This document shows, in pieces, positions 1 through 4,894 of a stretch of 12,788 bases of DNA (position 1 is its first letter; each line of letters begins with the position of its first letter). A program made the position numbers and the translations under genes. The notes under the pieces are model-generated. The model made no database searches, was not told the origin of the DNA, and saw only the letters and a program-made list of their open reading frames with translations. This stretch comes from Cephalothrix simula (Eukaryota; Nemertea; Palaeonemertea; Archinemertea; Cephalotrichidae), in NCBI GenBank assembly GCA_035591015.1, contig JAXIUW010218063.1, positions 1-12,788 on the forward strand, in the 5' to 3' direction.

Positions 1-97
1 CAAGCGCTTAGTCCAAGCAACAAACGGCAAACTGCGCACCACTGTTGGCAGTAAAGGCTCGAAGAACAAAAAACTTGGAAAAAAGCTGAAAAAAAGG

Positions 98-1534
98 ATG
101 GCGAAAAAGATTCCCGTAACGGATATGATAGAAAAGAAATCTTTTACGCAGCGATTAATCGAAATAATTTATGTTCACCCGTTACTCGGTCGCTATAACG
201 AAGCGCATACGTACGGGTGTTTGCTCTTCGCATTAAAGGCAGAGATGAAGGCCCTTGTGTGTCAAGAGACTATACCAAAATCGAAGAAAGTTGGTGGAAT
301 TTTGGTGTCTTCGTTATGTGGCGGCGTGAGTAAGAAACGTAAACGTGAGCAAAACGACGGCAAAATAACAGGGAGGCGAAATTTGGGGCCGAATGCTGTG
401 TTACATGAACGAAGCGAGATGAATAATGAGAAAGATGAAAATGATGAAATACTCCCTAAGAAAGAGTTACCCCAGCCTTCAGTATTTCATTTCTATCATT
501 TCGCACGTATGCTTTCTCGATATGCGCGGTGCCTGTTGAACTACGTACCCATACTTATCGAAAAAGATGCGTCGTGTTTACACGCTGCTGTGTATACGGA
601 AGCAAACGAAATACTGTCGTCTCCTTGTTTTGCACCGCATTTGTACTTATCGATGGACGCTATGGGCGCAATTCCCCTTGACATGGCGTATCAATTGTGT
701 CAGTACCCATTCAGCGAAAACACTCTTCATACGTGTTGTACCAATTTCATGTTGGTTGCAGCTCAGACACCCGGTGTGATATTTACCCCCGCTGGCAAAT
801 GTATTGAAGAAGAAGTCTTTAACTTTGATCGTTTTTGGGCCAAGCTAATCAAACCGGTCAATATGCATTTGTACGAGGGAGATAAACACAGAGGATACAA
901 GGGCACACCAGTAAAAGTGGACTTGGCTAAGAAAAAATGCGAGCGGAGCAACAGTGAAAGCAGTGAGGACGAATTTTTCCTTGACCTAATTGAAAGCGAA
1001 TGTGAACAAGAAGCCAGCGATAACGAGGACAGCGAAAATATCGACAGTGAAGATGATGAAAATGATTACAAAAATCAACTTGACAACAACAGAGAAATTA
1101 GGAAAAGAGCCAGGGAAAATATTCGAAACATTGTCCCTATCGCACGCTACACGATATCAAAGTTGTGCAAGGGAATTCATCGCAAGGACATGAATGTTGA
1201 TACGGTAGTCAACAAAATCCTCGGTATTGGCAAGAAAAATAATATCGGCGCATCATTTTCTTACGGAATAATGTGCCAAGTGTTTTCGGCCTATACGAGG
1301 TATAGGGATAACACTAAACTTTCGAAAGTGATCGAAATGGCTATTTTAGCCCACCCGAATACTCAGCGTTATTGCAATCCAATCATTCGTCCAAACATAT
1401 CGAATAGCCCCATTGAACTTTGCGTATATTACCATATCCTGTTTGTGAATGACCTTCTTCGTGCTAATGTTGACAAACTATCACCAGGTGAATACATGGG
1501 CCTCAAGGAACGTTTGTACTCTGATTTTGTGTAA
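98..1534 (+). CDS. Unknown viral protein, NLS and acidic tract, possibly 5'-partial
   Basis: I do not recognise this family. From ATG 98 (A at -3, G at +4, a good eukaryotic start) it has 478 residues. A basic cluster KKRKRE lies at about 79-84 and looks like a nuclear localisation signal. A compact, Cys- and aromatic-rich block at about 126-260 is probably the folded core. A strongly acidic Ser/Glu/Asp tract follows at about 285-323, then a basic stretch around 332-343 and a second folded-looking block to the C-terminus. There is no signal peptide or clear membrane segment. The frame stays open from ATG 98 back to base 2 with no stop, and those 32 codons are Lys-rich and lack a Met, so the true start may lie upstream. 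Charge pattern and NLS suggest a nuclear, tegument or DNA-associated role (inference). The next gene begins 240 bases downstream on the same strand. Confidence 0.8.
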   Translation: MAKKIPVTDMIEKKSFTQRLIEIIYVHPLLGRYNEAHTYGCLLFALKAEMKALVCQETIPKSKKVGGILVSSLCGGVSKKRKREQNDGKITGRRNLGPNAVLHERSEMNNEKDENDEILPKKELPQPSVFHFYHFARMLSRYARCLLNYVPILIEKDASCLHAAVYTEANEILSSPCFAPHLYLSMDAMGAIPLDMAYQLCQYPFSENTLHTCCTNFMLVAAQTPGVIFTPAGKCIEEEVFNFDRFWAKLIKPVNMHLYEGDKHRGYKGTPVKVDLAKKKCERSNSESSEDEFFLDLIESECEQEASDNEDSENIDSEDDENDYKNQLDNNREIRKRARENIRNIVPIARYTISKLCKGIHRKDMNVDTVVNKILGIGKKNNIGASFSYGIMCQVFSAYTRYRDNTKLSKVIEMAILAHPNTQRYCNPIIRPNISNSPIELCVYYHILFVNDLLRANVDKLSPGEYMGLKERLYSDFV

Positions 1535-1564
1535 AAATGTCTGCATTTCTTGTCCAATACTTGG

Positions 1565-1587
1565 CCACCACCACCACCACCACCACC
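1565..1587 (+). repeat. CCA trinucleotide microsatellite
   Basis: Seven CCA units plus CC lie just after the stop codon of the first gene, in the 240-base spacer 1535-1774. A 25-codon ATG frame at 1537-1614 runs through it and encodes a Thr run, but nothing else supports it as a gene. The tract is probably simple slippage sequence and is likely length-variable between isolates. Confidence 0.85.
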
Positions 1588-1710
1588 GTTAACCGACCGC
1601 CTCAGTATTTTTGATAAATTTGCAGTATCTATTCCAGCCCTAATCATGATATACATTTTGTATATATGTTTTTTGTAAAATGATCTTATTCCAGTACTTT
1701 ATTGAGCTAC

Positions 1711-1716
1711 AATAAA
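1711..1716 (+). terminator. Polyadenylation signal AATAAA
   Basis: AATAAA lies 177 bases after the stop at 1534 and just before the TATA-like box of the next gene. It is the first canonical signal downstream of the first gene and is the likely 3'-end signal for its mRNA. No experiment supports this; the call rests on the hexamer and its position. Confidence 0.45.
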
Positions 1717-1720
1717 AATT

Positions 1721-1733
1721 TATATATTTATAA
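1721..1733 (+). promoter_or_regulatory. TATA-like promoter element of the 81-residue gene
   Basis: TATATATTTATAA begins 54 bases before ATG 1775. Similar boxes begin 54 and 55 bases before the ATGs at 4895 and 12629, so spacing and composition agree across three genes. It is a plausible RNA polymerase II core promoter. Confidence 0.5.
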
Positions 1734-1774
1734 CAATTTCTTGTGTTAATGGTTTTCTAAAGTGTTGTGTCAAG

Positions 1775-2020
1775 ATGGTGGGTACAATGAAAAAAGGAGA
1801 GATGGATAACCACGTGAAAACTGTCACTGCCGACATGGTAGGGCAAAAGCAATTTACAAACGAAGTACCGATGGTTTCTGAAAGTAATATTTTTGCTATT
1901 AGCAAAGAAGACATGGTTCGATTCGTAATGCATACTATTGTGGGTCTATTGGCCGTGTATATCTGCGCAGTGTTAATAACAGATATCGTAAACAACCAAC
2001 CCATATTTCTTTCAATGTAG
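1775..2020 (+). CDS. Small single-span membrane protein (81 aa)
   Basis: A short protein with a polar N-terminal half (about 1-48) and one hydrophobic segment at about 50-71, followed by a roughly 10-residue tail. There is no N-terminal signal sequence, so it would insert as a tail-anchored or type II/III single-span protein. The start has A at -3 and G at +4, and a TATA-like box begins 54 bases upstream. Alternative Met codons in frame at residues 5 and 10 are possible. It ends 24 bases before the protease-scaffold ATG. A longer 145-codon minus-strand frame (1720-2157) overlaps it, but that frame intrudes into the start of the next gene and opposes every other gene here. A small envelope or egress protein is a reasonable guess; I do not recognise a family. 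Confidence 0.65.
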   Translation: MVGTMKKGEMDNHVKTVTADMVGQKQFTNEVPMVSESNIFAISKEDMVRFVMHTIVGLLAVYICAVLITDIVNNQPIFLSM

Positions 2021-2044
2021 CGGCGCGCGTGAAAGTTTATCGCA

Positions 2045-4594
2045 ATGCCATCAGCAGCGAATTCTTCGAAAATTCCCAAAGTCATTCGGTGCAAAACGAT
2101 TGCCGGATTTATACGCACGTCCACAAACAATGACAAAAAACTTGGGGGATACACCATAAGCTACGATATCGCAAAAGATATTGTTCGGCGTTTATCGGAC
2201 AAAAATAACAAACGTCGCAGATATGTAAATTTAGGCCATGCAGAAAAAATAAAAGTCGGAAGAATTACCAAATGTCGTATAAAACCGATAAAAAAACTAA
2301 ACGCCGAAAAATATCATCCTGATATTATGGGTAAGCTAAAAGTTGACTTGGTGTTGGATAATAAAAAGTTTATTAACACTATGCGTGATTTGGCAATCAC
2401 ACGACTTAAAACGGTAGATGTAGATGTAGAATACACCAGCTCAGACGGATTTGTGCCAACAGACATTCCAAGAGATTATTCAAATGGTAAAGCAAAAAAA
2501 GTGAAAGATGTAACAGCCGAAAATGAGCTCACATCAACATTTGCGGGTGTTAGTCTTTCTCAGTACGAAAATGACGAGGCAAATGTTGCTTCAATTGCTT
2601 TATGTCGTGCACCGAAAAGAGCCGGGGCTGTTGTGGTTTCTGCGGAATATATTGACCCATCTGTAATTGCCGAGGAAGACGACGATCTTGTTAATTATTA
2701 TTTTGGCAATGACCAGCTTTACGACGAATTTTCACAACAGGATATGACAAATACTGTGGCTTCTATTTGCAGTTCGTATCAGAAAAATGACATCAGGAAA
2801 CTTCAGCACGATTTGGATATTAACGGAATGTCACACGCGAGACTAAACTACAGTTTGGGCAAAGAAACCGATGGTGCAGTTTACCAGGAAAGTGAAAAAA
2901 ATAATAATTTCGATCAGGACGACAGCGTTTATAGTGTTATGATGGCAAGCAGCGCTGATGTGGCGGATTCTGTTAAAAAAATACAATCTGGGAAAGACAT
3001 GATAACCAAGCCATTTTCACTGGCTGATACGAAAAGTGTTTTAAAGCATCTTTTCCAATCTGTAGAAAAAAGGGAAAAAGTAGAAAAGGAAAAACGCGAA
3101 GGTGAACGTGATAGCGAAAAAAATATAATAGACGAAGTCGAATTTTCACTGGATAATAATTTACCCACCACTGTGCTAACAACAAATAATACGACGGACA
3201 ACAGCGAAATAATGTCTTCCAATCCACCACGCGAAAACTACGTAATGGTACCCCTTAGCCAGCTTCAACAAAAAACTGGTGGTGCATTGTTACCCCAGAC
3301 GACATCCCTCGTCCAACAACCAAATACAGCGTCTAAGGCATCCCAAATGCATCAACTGCAACAGCAAAACTACAATCAACAATTACAGCGGTTATTTCAA
3401 CAGCAACAAAATGCTGGTGGACAACAGATTTTACCAACAACATTTTTTGGACAGGAAAGTGTTCAAAATCCCAGACACAATGTGCAGACAGATCAGCAAC
3501 AGCAACAACAACAACCAATGCCACCGATTAATATTTACCTACCGTCAACTAGTGCACTTGCTTCAGGGATTCAGCCACAGCAGCAGCAGCAGCAGCAGCA
3601 GCAAAACACTGGAAATGTAGCTGTACCTATTGCAAGCGAGCCTGTAGCCACGTCTGCTGCGAATAATTTTGCTAATGACCTGAAAAATGTCATCATTGAA
3701 ACGCTTCGAGACGAATTACCAAGTCTAATTGGTGGTGGCACAAAAAGAAAGGCTACCACGAGTGTTGGTGGAGATTCGAAAAAACGAAATGTCTCTGCTG
3801 CTGCTGCTGTTAGTGATGAAATGCTTGATCAATTTAAACAATTTCAGGCATTTATGGAAATGCAAAGGCAGCAGCAGACTACTACTACGACTGACAGCGG
3901 TGCTGTGGCAGCTGCTATTGACCCTGACGAGGCACGAGGCAAGGCAATTTACGATCAACACGACGAAGCGCAGAAAGAAATGTTAAAACGTATCTATACA
4001 AGCACCCCACAACTGACAAGTCAACCGTTTTTCATGGGAACAGCCAGTGCACTTCAAGCGGAGGTGAAAAAACAAATGCTTGAACGAGAGGAGGCAATGA
4101 AAAAGGAATTGGCCGCCAAAAATAATGTCGCAGTTCCTACCACAAGTGCTGCTGCTTCTGCAGTTGTTAGCGAGCCTAAAAATGATTCTACACCGCCCCC
4201 CTCTACAGAGTTGTCCCAACTCATTTCACTCATGAAGGAACACCTACAGGAAACCAAGGCTAACCTAAGTAAACCGGACCCAACAGAGAGCACCACAGTA
4301 GCAGTAGTAGCTGCAGCACCAGCACAAATAGCCGATACCGCACTAACAGCCACCCAACAAGCTAATGTCGTTGAAAATAATGTCGTGGATGATAGTGTAG
4401 CCACTGTGAGCGAACCAGCTAAACTACAAGACCAGGCTGACCAAGATGATGGCAAAAAACTCAATTTTTCCTTCAATCCACGGGGAAATAACAGTGGATC
4501 CAGTAATAATAGTGGTATTATTAAAGAAAATAAGAAACTCGACGCTACACAAATATTCGACGAAGTTGGCAAGGAATTTGCCAACTTTTTCTAA
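2045..4594 (+). CDS. Herpesvirus-like capsid maturation protease-scaffold precursor (S21 assemblin-like)
   Basis: Residues 1-300 follow the assemblin motif order. AGFI at 20-23 matches the conserved first strand. VNLGHAEKIKVGRI at 61-74 holds the likely catalytic His65 in the N-x-x-H-x5-V-G context. GKLKVDLVLDNKKF at 96-109 matches the next strand and helix. GVSLSQ at 168-173 matches the nucleophile motif (likely Ser170). SIALCRAPKRAGAVVV at 183-198 aligns with the segment holding the third catalytic residue and the two oxyanion-hole arginines (here Lys191/Arg192), but with Ser where the family has His. MMA-SS at 299-303 resembles the release site. Residues about 338-366 are highly charged. 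The rest is Gln/Ala/Pro/Ser-rich with poly-Gln, a bipartite NLS (567-569 and 579-581), coiled-coil-like helices near 635-690 and a C-terminal amphipathic end (EFANFF). The expected role is internal scaffolding of the procapsid in the nucleus, then self-cleavage at maturation. At 849 residues it is longer than usual herpesvirus precursors (roughly 600-700). The family call comes from motifs, not a search. Confidence 0.68.
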   Translation: MPSAANSSKIPKVIRCKTIAGFIRTSTNNDKKLGGYTISYDIAKDIVRRLSDKNNKRRRYVNLGHAEKIKVGRITKCRIKPIKKLNAEKYHPDIMGKLKVDLVLDNKKFINTMRDLAITRLKTVDVDVEYTSSDGFVPTDIPRDYSNGKAKKVKDVTAENELTSTFAGVSLSQYENDEANVASIALCRAPKRAGAVVVSAEYIDPSVIAEEDDDLVNYYFGNDQLYDEFSQQDMTNTVASICSSYQKNDIRKLQHDLDINGMSHARLNYSLGKETDGAVYQESEKNNNFDQDDSVYSVMMASSADVADSVKKIQSGKDMITKPFSLADTKSVLKHLFQSVEKREKVEKEKREGERDSEKNIIDEVEFSLDNNLPTTVLTTNNTTDNSEIMSSNPPRENYVMVPLSQLQQKTGGALLPQTTSLVQQPNTASKASQMHQLQQQNYNQQLQRLFQQQQNAGGQQILPTTFFGQESVQNPRHNVQTDQQQQQQQPMPPINIYLPSTSALASGIQPQQQQQQQQQNTGNVAVPIASEPVATSAANNFANDLKNVIIETLRDELPSLIGGGTKRKATTSVGGDSKKRNVSAAAAVSDEMLDQFKQFQAFMEMQRQQQTTTTTDSGAVAAAIDPDEARGKAIYDQHDEAQKEMLKRIYTSTPQLTSQPFFMGTASALQAEVKKQMLEREEAMKKELAAKNNVAVPTTSAAASAVVSEPKNDSTPPPSTELSQLISLMKEHLQETKANLSKPDPTESTTVAVVAAAPAQIADTALTATQQANVVENNVVDDSVATVSEPAKLQDQADQDDGKKLNFSFNPRGNNSGSSNNSGIIKENKKLDATQIFDEVGKEFANFF
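3212..4594 (+). CDS. Possible nested scaffold-only product (460 aa, same frame)
   Basis: Met390 (ATG 3212, A at -3) opens an in-frame C-terminal product of 460 residues. It begins shortly before YVMVPLSQLQQ at 399-409, which resembles the N-terminal conserved domain of herpesvirus scaffold proteins. In herpesviruses the scaffold is usually also made from its own shorter transcript starting inside the protease gene. An AT-rich TATAATA (3124-3130) lies about 85 bases upstream and could drive it. The product would keep the Gln-rich region, the bipartite NLS and the C-terminal tail but lack the protease. This is an inference by analogy; Met401 is an alternative start. Confidence 0.35.
   Translation: MSSNPPRENYVMVPLSQLQQKTGGALLPQTTSLVQQPNTASKASQMHQLQQQNYNQQLQRLFQQQQNAGGQQILPTTFFGQESVQNPRHNVQTDQQQQQQQPMPPINIYLPSTSALASGIQPQQQQQQQQQNTGNVAVPIASEPVATSAANNFANDLKNVIIETLRDELPSLIGGGTKRKATTSVGGDSKKRNVSAAAAVSDEMLDQFKQFQAFMEMQRQQQTTTTTDSGAVAAAIDPDEARGKAIYDQHDEAQKEMLKRIYTSTPQLTSQPFFMGTASALQAEVKKQMLEREEAMKKELAAKNNVAVPTTSAAASAVVSEPKNDSTPPPSTELSQLISLMKEHLQETKANLSKPDPTESTTVAVVAAAPAQIADTALTATQQANVVENNVVDDSVATVSEPAKLQDQADQDDGKKLNFSFNPRGNNSGSSNNSGIIKENKKLDATQIFDEVGKEFANFF
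3578..3601 (+). repeat. (CAG)8 microsatellite coding poly-Gln
   Basis: Eight CAG codons followed by CAA encode nine Gln in the scaffold region. Further mixed CAA/CAG Gln runs lie at about 3355-3410 and 3495-3515, and short CTG/GCT runs (Ala) at about 3796-3810 and 4148-4156. The uninterrupted CAG block suggests replication slippage in a flexible linker, so length variation between isolates is likely. Confidence 0.85.
4563..4587 (+). other. Perfect 10-bp hairpin followed by T-run at end of scaffold gene
   Basis: AAGTTGGCAA (4563-4572) pairs perfectly with TTGCCAACTT (4578-4587) across the 5-base loop GGAAT, and T residues follow immediately. It lies inside the last codons, ending four bases before the stop codon at 4592. 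It looks like an intrinsic terminator, but that mechanism is bacterial. Here it may only reflect coding sequence, or may affect mRNA 3' ends. Its AAGTTGG arm resembles the intergenic repeat core just downstream. Confidence 0.5.
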
Positions 4595-4626
4595 ACGAAA
4601 ATGATGAATTTAATTTATAGACCACA

Positions 4627-4821
4627 AACAGGAAGTTGGACCAATTTTTGGACTTAGAAAATTTTCGCGAAAAAATATTTGATCATTTGAACAGGAAGTT
4701 GGAACCAGGATGTGGGACTTAGAGAATTTTCACGAAAGATTGGTTGGTATTCTGAACAGGAAGTTAGAACATTTGAACTTTAATGCGTTTTTCGCGCTAT
4801 GACTTTGAAAATTGTTCGAAA
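4627..4821 (+). repeat. Three tandem two-part intergenic repeats
   Basis: This spacer (4595-4894) holds three units of about 65 bases. Each begins with AACAGGAAGTTGGA (4627-4640 and 4690-4703 identical; 4755-4769 reads AACAGGAAGTTAGAA). Each continues with GGACTTAGAAAATTTTCGCG or a variant (4650-4672, 4715-4737, and a degenerate copy at 4801-4821). The first unit contains the perfect palindrome TTTTCGCGAAAA (4662-4673). Minus-strand relatives occur at 9543-9626 and around 12200-12500. ACAGGAAGT equals an ETS-family factor consensus, so a transcriptional role is possible. Position, between the protease-scaffold and glycoprotein genes, also allows a 3'-end or replication role. Confidence 0.8.
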
Positions 4822-4840
4822 ATTTTGTATCTGGTATGAT

Positions 4841-4849
4841 TATATTTAA
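4841..4849 (+). promoter_or_regulatory. TATA-like promoter element of the glycoprotein gene
   Basis: TATATTTAA begins 54 bases before ATG 4895, directly downstream of the tandem repeat units. A second TATAAAA at 4881-4887 is only 8 bases from the ATG and is too close to be its TATA box. The spacing matches the boxes at 1721 and 12574. Confidence 0.45.
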
Positions 4850-4859
4850 TGTATAATGA

Positions 4860-4865
4860 AATAAA
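4860..4865 (+). terminator. Polyadenylation signal AATAAA
   Basis: This is the first AATAAA after the protease-scaffold stop at 4594, some 265 bases downstream. It would place the 3' end of that mRNA inside the leader of the glycoprotein gene, giving overlapping transcripts and putting the tandem repeats in the 3' UTR. Confidence 0.35.
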
Positions 4866-4894
4866 ATGCGTTTCCTTGCTTATAAAATGCAATC

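Noticed and set aside
1537-1614. 25-residue frame starting just after the first gene's stop
   Set aside because: It is too short, and its Thr run comes from the CCA microsatellite; nothing else supports translation.
1720-2157. 145-codon minus-strand frame
   Set aside because: It opposes every supported gene, overlaps the start of the protease-scaffold gene and the membrane-protein gene, and has no promoter-like sequence or recognisable motif.
4054-4584. 176-codon minus-strand frame
   Set aside because: Its Ser/Leu/Ala-rich content is the mirror of the low-complexity scaffold coding sequence; it is a shadow frame.
4627-4821. CRISPR-like array
   Set aside because: There are only three degenerate units, spacers share sequence with the repeats, and the genes are eukaryotic-viral in style.
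4881-4887. TATAAAA as TATA box for the glycoprotein gene
   Set aside because: It is only 8 bases from the ATG; the box at 4841 has the spacing seen at two other genes.
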